A stretch of 39,784 bases of DNA, from positions 1 through 39,784 of the forward strand of contig NZ_JACBXS010000033.1 in assembly GCF_013415485.1 (NCBI RefSeq), in the 5' to 3' direction. Both the position numbers and the translations under genes were made by a program. Below are positions 24,659 to 33,500 of this stretch, piece by piece. The notes beneath the pieces were generated by a model. It did not search any database, was not told the origin of the DNA, and saw nothing but the letters and a program-made list of their open reading frames with translations. Each line of letters opens with the position of its first letter. Positions within the stretch are counted from its first letter, which is position 1. This stretch comes from Rhabdonatronobacter sediminivivens. GTDB taxonomy: Bacteria; Pseudomonadota; Alphaproteobacteria; Rhodobacterales; Rhodobacteraceae.

Positions 24659-25471
24659 ATGACCCATGCCCGCCGCTTCATCCTGTCCGCCGCATCGGGG
24701 CTTGCGCTGATTGCCGCGCTGCCCGCCACCGCGCAGGACTTCATCACCGTCGCCTCGACCACCTCGACCGAGAATTCGGGCCTGTTTGGCCATATCCTGC
24801 CGATGTTTCAGGAGGAAACGGGCATCGAAGTGCGCGTTGTGTCCCAGGGCACCGGCCAGGCACTGGAGACCGGGCGGCGGGGTGACGCCGATGTGGTCTT
24901 CGTTCATGCCCGCGCGCAGGAAGAGCAGTTCGTCGCCGATGGCTACGGCGTGCAACGCTTCGACGTGATGTACAACGACTTCGTCATCGTCGGCCCGGGC
25001 GATGACCCTGCCGAAGTGCGCATGGCGGCTGACGCAACGGCGGCCATGACCGCGATCGCGGTAGCCGAGGCCGCCTTCGCCTCGCGCGGGGATGACAGTG
25101 GCACCCATGTTGCCGAAGCGAACCTCTGGGCCGCCGCCGGGGTGGCGCCTGCGGGCCGCTGGTATCTGTCCACCGGCTCGGGGATGGGGGCGACGCTGAA
25201 CACCGCCGCCCAGGTCCCGGCCTATGCGCTCACCGACCGCGGCACCTGGCTGAGTTTCGAGAACCGCGGCGATCTGGAGATTGTGTTCGAGGGCGACCCG
25301 GTGCTGTTCAACCCCTATGGCATCATCCTCGTGAACCCTGAACGTCACGCCCATGTGAAGGCCGAACAGGGGCAGGCGTTCATCGACTGGGTCACCTCCG
25401 ACGAAGGCCAGGCCGCGATTGCCGACTTCACTGTGGGCGGCGAACAGCTCTTCTTCCCCAGCGCCGCGTAA
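24659..25471 (+). CDS. tupA: Tungstate-binding periplasmic protein TupA
   Basis: This 270-residue secreted binding protein has a signal peptide (cleavage near residue 25, LPATA-QD). The TTSTENSG motif (residues 34-41) is the diagnostic TupA oxyanion-binding motif, found as TTTS.. in molybdate/tungstate proteins. A second pocket segment GDDSGTHVAE and GSGMGATLN follow. It captures tungstate (selectively over molybdate in characterised homologues) and delivers it to TupBC. It is 16 nt downstream of tupC, the last transporter gene of the operon. Confidence 0.93.
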   Translation: MTHARRFILSAASGLALIAALPATAQDFITVASTTSTENSGLFGHILPMFQEETGIEVRVVSQGTGQALETGRRGDADVVFVHARAQEEQFVADGYGVQRFDVMYNDFVIVGPGDDPAEVRMAADATAAMTAIAVAEAAFASRGDDSGTHVAEANLWAAAGVAPAGRWYLSTGSGMGATLNTAAQVPAYALTDRGTWLSFENRGDLEIVFEGDPVLFNPYGIILVNPERHAHVKAEQGQAFIDWVTSDEGQAAIADFTVGGEQLFFPSAA

Positions 25472-25564
25472 CGCGCCGGGCCGGGACCTGCATGCCCGGG
25501 CGCCGGTGCCGCGCGCGCCCCGGGTGCCATTGTTCTTTGCGCGGCGGCGGATTATCTCAGCGCC

Positions 25565-26557
25565 ATGAGCCACCTCACGCCTCTTGAGACCTGCCTTGCG
25601 CAGGCGCTGGACGGGATCGCACCCGTTGCCCCGGAGATGGTGGCACCGTGGGAGGGCTGCGGCCATGTCCTGGCCCGTGATCTTGTGCTGCCCCATGATC
25701 TGCCCCCCGCCCCCGAGGCGCTCTGCGCAGGCTTTGCCGTGGCGGCGCTGGATCTGGTGGGCGCAAGCGGCGGATCGCCGGTGGCGCTGGATGCGCCGCA
25801 GCGCGTGGCCCCGGGCGCGGCGATGCCCCCGGGCACCGATGCGGTGTTGCCCGAGGAGGGCACCGACACGCCCCCCGGCCTGATCGAGGCCATCCGCCCC
25901 GTGACCCCGGGCGAAGGTATCCGCCGCGCAGGCCATGACGGGCGCGCGGGGGCCATCCTGGTCGCCGCGGGCCGGCGTCTTGCGCCCCGGCACGGGCTGA
26001 TCGCGGCGCGCGCGGGGATCGATGCGCTGCCCCTGCGCCGCCCGCGCGTGGCGGTGGCGCTGGAGGATGCGGAACAGGCAGGTTTTGCCCGCGGCTGGCT
26101 TGCCACACTTGGCGCCGTGGAGTGCGAGGGCGCGGCGGATCTGACCCTGCGCCCGGTGCAGGACCATGCCCCCCGGCTGGCCCTTGCGCCTGCACAGACC
26201 GCCTGGCTGTCGCCTGCGGACGGAACCAGGGGGCTGGTGCTGGAGGTTCCGGCCCGCTTCGATGCCATGGTGGCCGCGCTTCTGGGGCTGGCCTTGCCTG
26301 CGCTGGCGCACCTGGGCGGGGCGGTGCCCGGCGCCGAAACCCGCCCGCTGGCGCGCAAGCTGACCGCGACCGTGGGCCTGTCGGAACTGGTGTTGCTGGC
26401 TGAAAGCGATGACGGCTGGCTGGCGCAGCCTGCGGGTCTGGTCACGCTTTCGGGGCTGGCCGCCGCCCGGGGCTTTGCCATCCTGCCCCCGGAAAGCGAA
26501 GGGCTGCCCGCCGGTGCAGCCCTGTCGGCAACCCCGCTTGATCTGCCCTTCGGATGA
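25565..26557 (+). CDS. Degenerate MoeA-like molybdopterin protein lacking catalytic motifs
   Basis: This 330-residue relative of MoeA is shorter than the usual 400 residues. It has a MoeA domain I/II beginning (LARDLVLPHDLPP, then GTDAVLPEEGTD, then GEGIRRAGHDGRAGAILV). Where active MoeA has the MDGYAV aspartate, it reads CAGFAV. Domain III lacks the STGDEL and SGG.S.G..D loops that bind molybdopterin-AMP. It is therefore unlikely to insert metal by itself and may act as a partner or scaffold of the downstream MoeA-PBP fusion. The stop is 3 nt before the next ATG. A possible promoter lies directly upstream (TTGTTC 25530-25535, TTATCT 25552-25557), only 8 nt from the ATG. Confidence 0.75.
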   Translation: MSHLTPLETCLAQALDGIAPVAPEMVAPWEGCGHVLARDLVLPHDLPPAPEALCAGFAVAALDLVGASGGSPVALDAPQRVAPGAAMPPGTDAVLPEEGTDTPPGLIEAIRPVTPGEGIRRAGHDGRAGAILVAAGRRLAPRHGLIAARAGIDALPLRRPRVAVALEDAEQAGFARGWLATLGAVECEGAADLTLRPVQDHAPRLALAPAQTAWLSPADGTRGLVLEVPARFDAMVAALLGLALPALAHLGGAVPGAETRPLARKLTATVGLSELVLLAESDDGWLAQPAGLVTLSGLAAARGFAILPPESEGLPAGAALSATPLDLPFG

Positions 26558-26560
26558 CCC

Positions 26561-28492
26561 ATGCCTGATCCTGCCCCTCCCTTGACGCATGCGCAGGACC
26601 AGTTCCTGCAGGTGCTGTCGCGCGATGATGCCGAGGCCGCCTTTCTGGCCGCCCTGAACCCCGCCCCGCTGGGTCCCGAGGATCTGTCCCTCGATCACTT
26701 GCCCGGCCGGGTGCTGGCCGCCGATATATCCGCCGCCGTCGATGCGCCCCCCTTTGACCGCGCCGTGGTGGACGGTTTTGCCGTGCGCTCGGCCGATCTG
26801 TTCGAGGCCTCGGGCGCCGAACCCGTGCATCTGCGGCTCAATGCCGAAACCATCGCCTGCGGGACCGCCCCGCGCCTGGCAGTGGCCCCTGGCACCGCCA
26901 CCCCCATTGCCACCGGCGGTCCGATCCCGCGCGGCGCCGATGCGGTGGTGATGATCGAACATACCGACCCCGAAGGCGACGGCATTGCCGTGGCCCGCGC
27001 CGTGGCGCCCGGCGCGCATGTGTCCTTTGCCGGATCGGATATCGCGCGTGGGCAGACGCTGCTGCGCAAGGGCGCGGTGATCGGCGCGCGTGAGGTCGCA
27101 ATGCTGGCCGCCGTCGGGCTGGACCAGGCCACCGTCTGGCGCCGTCCAAGGGTGGCGGTGCTGTCCACGGGGGACGAACTGATCGCCCCCGGCCAACCCC
27201 TGCGTCCCGCCGGGGTCTATGACTCCAACGGCCCCGTCATCGCCGCCGCCCTGCGTGAGAACGGCTGCGAGGCCGTGCATCTGGGTGCCGTGCCGGATGA
27301 CCCGCAGGCGCTGGCCAAGGCGGTGCGCGCAGCCTTTTCCGGGCATGACGGGCTGATCCTTTCGGGCGGCACCTCCAAGGGTGCGGGCGATCTGACGGTG
27401 CAGGTGATCGAAGGGCTGGGCGCGCCGGGGATCGTCGCCCATGGCGTGGCGCTCAAGCCCGGCAAGCCGTTGTGCCTGGCGGTCTGCGATGGCAAGCCGG
27501 TGGCGGTGCTGCCGGGGTTTCCGACCTCGGCCATGTTCACCTTCCACGAGCTGGTGGCCCCCGCCCTGCGGACCATGGCCGGGCTGCCGCCGCGCGGGGC
27601 GGCGCGGGTCAGTGCGACCGTGCCCGTGCGCCTGACATCGGAACTGGGGCGGACCGAGTTTGCCATGGTTGCGCTGACCGAAGGGCCGGACGGGCTGGTG
27701 GCGCATCCGGTCGCCAAGGGCTCGGGCGCGGTGACCGCCTTTGCCCAGGCCGACGGGTTCCTGACCGTGCCCGCCCTGGCCGAAAGCCTGGCGCCGGGCA
27801 CCGAGGCCGAGGTCACGCTCTTTGGCGCGGATGTGGCCCCTCCGCGGCTGGCCATCGTCGGCAGCCATTGCGTGGGGCTGGATGCCGTGGTCGCGCGGTT
27901 GGTTGACGCTGGCCTGGCCGCGCGCATCCTCGCCACCGGCTCGCAGGGTGGGCTGGCGGCGCTGCGCCGGCGCGAATGCGATATTGCGCCGATCCATCTG
28001 CTGCATCCGGAAAGCGGCGCCTACAACCGCCCCTTCCTGAGCGAGGGGATGCGCCTGATCCCCGGCTGGCGGCGGATGCAGGGGCTGCTGTTCCGCCCCG
28101 GCGATCCGCGTTTCGAGGGGCGTGGGCTGGATGCGGCCCTCGCGGCCGCGCTGGCCGACCCGGAGGCGATCATGGTGGGCCGAAATCAGGGATCAGGCAC
28201 CCGCGTGCTCCTCGACCGGCTGCTGCAGGGCGCGCGCCCGCCCGGCTACTGGAACCAGCCCGCCTCGCACAACGCCGTTGCCGCCAGCGTCGCGCAGGGC
28301 CGGGCCGACTGGGGCATGGCCATCCGCCCGGTGGCCGAGGCGATGGGGCTGGGCTTTCTGCCCGTGGCCGACGAACATTACGACTTCGCCGTCCCGGGGA
28401 CCCCCCGGGACCCCGAGGCGCTGGCCGCATTCGAAGCCGCATTGCGCAACAGCGGCGACGCGCTCTCCCGCCTCGGCTTCGACCCGGGCTGA
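26561..28492 (+). CDS. moeA: MoeA fused to C-terminal PBP-like domain (tungsten/molybdenum cofactor insertion)
   Basis: This 643-residue protein is MoeA (about 1-405) with intact FDRAVVDGFAVRS, GADAVVMIEHTD, VLSTGDELI and SGGTSKGAGD (near 267-275). From about 415 to 640 a PBP_like (PF12727) domain follows (GSHCVGLDAVVARLVDAG, then GRNQGSGTRVLLDRLL, then ASHNAVAASVAQGRADWGMA). MoeA inserts molybdate or tungstate into adenylated molybdopterin; the fused domain may bind the oxyanion or sense it. The same domain type occurs in the cluster's regulator. Position after tupBCA makes a tungsten cofactor role likely. It starts 3 nt after the degenerate MoeA paralogue. Confidence 0.92.
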   Translation: MPDPAPPLTHAQDQFLQVLSRDDAEAAFLAALNPAPLGPEDLSLDHLPGRVLAADISAAVDAPPFDRAVVDGFAVRSADLFEASGAEPVHLRLNAETIACGTAPRLAVAPGTATPIATGGPIPRGADAVVMIEHTDPEGDGIAVARAVAPGAHVSFAGSDIARGQTLLRKGAVIGAREVAMLAAVGLDQATVWRRPRVAVLSTGDELIAPGQPLRPAGVYDSNGPVIAAALRENGCEAVHLGAVPDDPQALAKAVRAAFSGHDGLILSGGTSKGAGDLTVQVIEGLGAPGIVAHGVALKPGKPLCLAVCDGKPVAVLPGFPTSAMFTFHELVAPALRTMAGLPPRGAARVSATVPVRLTSELGRTEFAMVALTEGPDGLVAHPVAKGSGAVTAFAQADGFLTVPALAESLAPGTEAEVTLFGADVAPPRLAIVGSHCVGLDAVVARLVDAGLAARILATGSQGGLAALRRRECDIAPIHLLHPESGAYNRPFLSEGMRLIPGWRRMQGLLFRPGDPRFEGRGLDAALAAALADPEAIMVGRNQGSGTRVLLDRLLQGARPPGYWNQPASHNAVAASVAQGRADWGMAIRPVAEAMGLGFLPVADEHYDFAVPGTPRDPEALAAFEAALRNSGDALSRLGFDPG

Positions 28493-28638
28493 GATCACCG
28501 CCCCAGGCCTGCGCCCTGTCATGGCTGAACGGTCCTGCGGGGCATCCGCGCCATGCGCCGCGCGCGGGCTGGCCGGAACCCCGCGCAACCCTGTCAGCGC
28601 AGGCCGCCTGGCGGCGAAACCAATGCCTGCCAGAAGAC

Positions 28639-28677
28639 CCTGACCTGCCCGGCGATGCGGCGCGGGGGCAGGTCAGG
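28639..28677. terminator. Strong 12-bp-stem hairpin in a 285-bp gene-free stretch
   Basis: CCTGACCTGCCC (28639-28650) pairs perfectly with GGGCAGGTCAGG (28666-28677) across a 15-nt loop. It stands about 150 nt after the moeA-PBP stop in a stretch (28493-28777) where I see no gene. It has no T-tract. It may end the tungsten operon by a Rho-assisted route, or be a structured RNA. The rest of the stretch holds nothing that I recognise. Confidence 0.5.
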
Positions 28678-28777
28678 AACGGCAAGACGCGCGGGTTTCC
28701 GCGCCCGATCACCGCGCCGACCGCGACCGGGAGGGTCCGCTCTTGCAAGGGGGCAGGGGTTCTGGGCAGATGACCGC

Positions 28778-29095
28778 ATGACGGACCCTTCGGAAACCGA
28801 GCCGCCCGCACGTTACCGCCCCCGCCCGCTGGCCGGGGCGGTGGCGGCGCTGGCACCGGAGGCGCCGGATCAGCAAGGCGAGGGGCGGCGAAACCGGATG
28901 GACGCGATGCAGTATCAGACCATGGCGGCCGGGCAGGAGGCCCGCCGAACCGTCCGCCGCACGGCCATCAAGTTTGCCCAGCGGCGGCGGGAGGGTGCCG
29001 CGTTCGGCTGGCGCAGTGATTGCGGCGATGTCATCGGGACCGCGCCACTGGACCGTGATCCGGCGCTGATGCGCTGCATCGATTGCGCGCGTTGA
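28778..29095 (+). CDS. DksA/TraR-family protein with incomplete zinc finger
   Basis: The C-terminal 30 residues of this 105-residue frame follow the DksA/TraR zinc-finger pattern: GWRSDCGDVIGTAPLDRDPALMRCIDC. The standard first pair C..C reads R..C here (Arg-Ser-Asp-Cys), so one cysteine is missing while the other three remain. A few DksA-like proteins with fewer cysteines still regulate RNA polymerase in other bacteria. The N-terminal half has Pro/Arg-rich sequence of uncertain start (ATG 28778 or 28898). It ends 8 nt before the MFS transporter, suggesting co-transcription. Confidence 0.62.
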   Translation: MTDPSETEPPARYRPRPLAGAVAALAPEAPDQQGEGRRNRMDAMQYQTMAAGQEARRTVRRTAIKFAQRRREGAAFGWRSDCGDVIGTAPLDRDPALMRCIDCAR

Positions 29096-29102
29096 CGCAG
29101 GG

Positions 29103-30359
29103 ATGAGGGAACTCTCAGCCTTTCTGCGCGCGAATGCGCCCTGGCTGGCGGCGGGGTTCCTGCTCACCTTTGCGTCCAGCTTCGGCCAGACCTTCTTCAT
29201 CGCGGTCTTTGCGGGCGAGATTCGCGCCGCTTTCGATCTGTCGCATGGCGGCTGGGGGGCGATCTACGCCATGGCCACCACAAGCTCGGCACTGGTCATG
29301 ATCTGGGCCGGAAGCCTGACCGACCGGTTCCGTGTGCGCCAGATCGGTGTGGGGGTGCTGATCGGGCTGGCGCTGGCCGCCGGGTCCATGGCCTGGATCG
29401 GCGACCTCTGGATGCTGGTCGCGGTGATCTTTCTGCTGCGCCTGTCCGGTCAGGGGCTGATGGGCCATGCCGCAATGGTGGCGATGGCGCGCTGGTTCGT
29501 CGCCGCCCGTGGCCGCGCCGTTTCGATCGCCGGGCTTGGGGTGGCAATGGGCGAGGCGTTTCTGCCGATCACCTTCGCAGCCCTTCTGGTCGCTTTCGAC
29601 TGGCGGGCCTTGTGGCTTGTCGCGGCCTGCGTGCTCCTTGCGATGGCGCCGGTCCTGTGGGCGCTTCTGCGGCATGAGCGCACCCCGCAGTCCTTTGCTC
29701 AGGCCACAGGAAGCAGCGGCATGGAGGGGCGGATGTGGACCCGCGGCGCCGCGTTCCGTCATTCGGTATTCTGGCTGATGGTTCCTGCGCTGATGGGGCC
29801 TGCGGCCTGGAACACGGCCTTCTTCTTTCATCAGGTCCATGTCGCCGAGGCCAAGGGATGGGCGCATCTGACGCTGGTTTCGACCTTTCCGTTCTACACC
29901 GCATCCAGCGTGGCCTCCATGCTGGTTGCCGGTTGGCTGGTGGACCGGATTGGAAGCACGCGCCTGGCCGCGTTCTATCTGCTGCCGATGGCGGCGGGCT
30001 ATCTGGTCTTTGCCCTGGCGGGCACGGTTCCGCTCGGAGGGTTCGGCATAATCCTGATTGGCGCGGGCGTGGGGATGCACGTTACCATGATGGCGACCTA
30101 CTGGGCCGAGGTCTTCGGGACCCGTCACCTTGGTGCAATTCGGGCGATGATGGCCGCGTTCATGGTGTTTGGAACGGCGCTCGGGCCGGCGATTACCGGG
30201 ATGCTGATCGACCTCGGGATCGATTTCCCGGCGCAATGCCTGGGGATCGGCGCCTATTTCGTGGGCTCGGCGGGGTTTGCCGCAGTTGCGGGGCGGCGCG
30301 CAAGACGCGCCTTGCATCAACCGCATGGGCATGAACGGGACCCTCCGGCGGCGGAATGA
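29103..30359 (+). CDS. Major facilitator superfamily transporter
   Basis: This 418-residue protein has about twelve hydrophobic helices. The loop between helices 2 and 3 reads AGSLTDRFRVRQIG, the MFS motif A pattern (G...DR.GR), and the equivalent loop in the second half is AGWLVDRIGSTRLA. Helix 1 starts PWLAAGFLLTFASSFGQTFF, common in the monocarboxylate/oxalate-like branch often annotated as YbfB or NarK-like in alphaproteobacteria. The substrate cannot be told. It follows the DksA-like gene by 8 nt and converges on the histidine kinase. Confidence 0.9.
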   Translation: MRELSAFLRANAPWLAAGFLLTFASSFGQTFFIAVFAGEIRAAFDLSHGGWGAIYAMATTSSALVMIWAGSLTDRFRVRQIGVGVLIGLALAAGSMAWIGDLWMLVAVIFLLRLSGQGLMGHAAMVAMARWFVAARGRAVSIAGLGVAMGEAFLPITFAALLVAFDWRALWLVAACVLLAMAPVLWALLRHERTPQSFAQATGSSGMEGRMWTRGAAFRHSVFWLMVPALMGPAAWNTAFFFHQVHVAEAKGWAHLTLVSTFPFYTASSVASMLVAGWLVDRIGSTRLAAFYLLPMAAGYLVFALAGTVPLGGFGIILIGAGVGMHVTMMATYWAEVFGTRHLGAIRAMMAAFMVFGTALGPAITGMLIDLGIDFPAQCLGIGAYFVGSAGFAAVAGRRARRALHQPHGHERDPPAAE

Positions 30360-30514
30360 TCCGTGGCGCGCAGCGTGCTGCACCCCCTCAGGACATGGCC
30401 ATTGCAACGATGCTTGGTCCGGCCACTGCCGCCGGGCCGGTGGACGCGGCAACGCCGCGCCCGCCAGGCAGATCGCCGCGCCGCCGGGCGCATGGTTCCG
30501 CGTGGGGCCGGACG

Positions 30515-33500
30515 CTAGCCGTTGCCCAGGACCTTGCGCACCTTGGTGGCAAGCTGGTCGCGCCGGTAGGGTTTGCTGAGCAGTTCCACCCCCGGGTCCA
30601 GGCGGCCGTGATGGACGATGGCGTTTTCGCTGTAGCCGGAGGTGAAGAGCACCTTCAGCCCGGGACGCAGGGCGCGCGCCGCATCGGCGAGCTCCCGCCC
30701 GTTCATCCCGCCGGGCAGCACGATATCGGTGAACAGCAGATCAAGCCCGGGGCGATCGCGCAGGATCTCCAGCGCCTGCGGTCCGGTTTCCGCCGCCTCG
30801 ACCCGGTATCCCAGCCCGATGAGGCTTGCCACCAGATGCTCGCGCACCATCGGATCATCTTCGACGACAAGGATGAACTCGGGGCCGCCGACGATCTGGC
30901 CCGCGCCGTCATCGGCCCCCGGTTGCGTGTCCGCATCATCCGAGCGCGGCAGATACAGCTTCACGCAGGTGCCCTCGCCGGGTTCCGAATAGACGCGGAT
31001 ATGGCCGCGCGACTGCTTGACGAAGCCGTAGACCATGCTCAGGCCCAGCCCCGAGCCCTTGCCGATCTCCTTGGTGGTGAAGAAGGGCTCGAACACGCGC
31101 TCCAGCACGTCAGGCGCCATGCCCCCGCCGGTGTCGGTCACGGTGATCAACACGTATCGGCCGGGCGCCAGTTCCGGCTCGCGGGTGACGTAATCCTTGT
31201 CAAGCACGGCGTTGGCCAGCTCGATTGTCAGGTGGCCGCCGTCGGGCATCGCGTCGCGGGCATTGAGCGCGAGGTTGAGGAGCGCGGCCTCCAGCTGGCT
31301 TGCGTCGATCTCGGCCTGCCACAGGTCGGCGGCACGAAAGATCCGGATGTCGATGCTTTCGGGCAATGTGCGCCGCAGCATGTCATCCACGCCGTGGATC
31401 AGGATGCTGACATCCGTAACACGCGGGACCAGCGGCTGCTTGCGCGCGAAGGCCAGCAGCCGGTTGGTCAGTTCGGCCCCGCGCTCGGCGGCGGTGACGG
31501 TCATGTCGGCCAGGGCGCGCAGGCGCGGCCGATCGGCCAGCTGGCTTGCCAGAAGTTCGCCATTCCCGAGGATCACCGTCAGCAGGTTGTTGAAATCATG
31601 CGCCACGCCCCCGGTCAGCTGTCCCACGGCCTCGAGCTTCTGGGACTGGCGCAGCCGGTTCTCCATGTCCCGCTGGCTGGTGACATCGGTCATGCTGCCC
31701 AGCATCCGGATTGCCTTTCCTGCGGCGTTGCGGATGACGTAGGAGCGGTCGATGACTGTCAGGTAATGCCCGTCAGCATGGCGAAAGCGGTATTCCCCCG
31801 ACCAGAATGCCCCCGAACCGGCAATCAGGTCGTTGATGCTTGACACCACCCTGTCCCTGTCCTCGGGGTGCAGGCGGGTCTCCCATGACTCGGTTCCCGG
31901 CTCGATCCTTGTGCGATCATAGCCGAAAAGCGTCTGCAGGTTCTCATTCCACCATTGCCTGTCGGCGGCCACTTCCCAGTCCCAGATGACGTCATTCGTG
32001 GCCTGCGTCACCAGCCGGAATCGCTCCTGGTTGAGGCGGATTTCTTCCTCGGCGCGCTTGCGCTGCGTGACGTCGCGTTGCACGGCAACAAAATGTGTAT
32101 ACCGGCCGCCCTCATCGGTGATGGGCACGATGTCGATCTCCAGCCAGATTTCCGCGCCTGCCTTGGTGTAGTTGATCAGTTCGGCGCGAACCTGGCGGTT
32201 GTGCTCCAGCGCCGCGCGGATGCGGTCAAGCTCGGCGCGGTCGGTCTTTGGCCCCTGCAGGATGCGCGGGGTCGCGCCGATCGCCTCATCGCGGCTGTAG
32301 CCGGTGTGCTTCACGAAGGCCTCGTTGACATAGACGATCTTCGGGCCGTCAGGGCCGTCGATGGGTTCGGCCTCGGTGATGAGCAGGATGTCATTCTGGC
32401 GCGAGACTGCCGTTTCCAACAGCCGCAGCCTTTCCTCGCGTGCGTGCTCTCGGGTGATGTCGCGGAAATAGACGGCCAGACCTTCGGGCGTCGGTTCGGC
32501 GTCGATCTCGAGCATCATCGAAAGCGGCGGGAAGAAGACGCGGAACCGAACGGGCTTTCCGCTTCCGAGCGCGCGCTCATACTCGTGCTGGATGATGGTG
32601 CCGGCGGCTTCGGGGAACACGTCCCAGTTGTTCCTGCCCAGCAGATCCGCGCGGCTGCGCCCGATGATCTGTTCGGCGCGGGTGTTCACGAACAGGAAGC
32701 GCCAGTTCTGGTCAAGAAGGACAAACCCGTCACTGATACTGTCCAGCGTCCTGTGCAGCCGCCGCGAGAGCACCTGCGCCTTGGCGCGTGCCGCCAGGAG
32801 TTCCGAGACATCCTGGAACGCCCCCTGCGCGGCGACGATGTCGCCCGCCTCGTTGCGCACGGCTTCACCGATGGCCCGCACCCAGACGCGGTTGCCCCTG
32901 GCGGTTATGATCTGCAGGATCTCGTCAAAGGGTGTCCCCTCGATCACGCAGGCGTTGAACACGGTGCGGACCTTGTCGCGGGAGTCGGGCGCGTAGAAAC
33001 TCATGCCCTCCTCAAGCGACAGGGTGGTCCCTTCAGGAAGCTCATGGATGGCGGCCATCTCGCTGCTCCAGGCCATGCGCGGCGAGTCGAGATCGACCCG
33101 CCAGCTTCCCATGCGGGCCATGCGCGCGGTGATGCGCCGCATCTGCAGGGCTTCCGACATCTCTTCCCGCGCGCGGACGTCACCCGTGACATCCTGCAGA
33201 GCGCCGATCAGCCAGGCATCCTCACCTGATCCGACACGTTCGGAGATGCCGCGCAGATGCACCATGCGCCCATCCGGTCTGAGAAGGCGGTGCTGGAACG
33301 CGAATGTCGTCTCGCGCGAGCGGCGGAACCGTTCCAGTTCCGCAGCCATCTGCGCGCGATCCTGCGGATGGATCATTGCAAGCAGTCCATCGAACCCGGG
33401 TTCGCCATCCTCGGGCGACAGGCCGCATATGTCGAACACCCTTTCGGACCAGCTCTGTTGGCCGGTTGCGAGGTCCAACTTCCAGATACCAATGTTTAGC

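Noticed and set aside
25530..25557. Leaderless promoter for the degenerate MoeA gene
   Set aside because: The -35/-10-like pair is weak and its -10 lies only 8 nt before the ATG; the gene probably also belongs to the tup transcript. Kept only as a note in the gene entry.
24473..28006. Very long minus-strand open frame opposite tupA and both MoeA genes
   Set aside because: High GC content removes stop codons on the opposite strand. The translation is low-complexity Gly/Arg/His-rich and the plus strand has clear family motifs.
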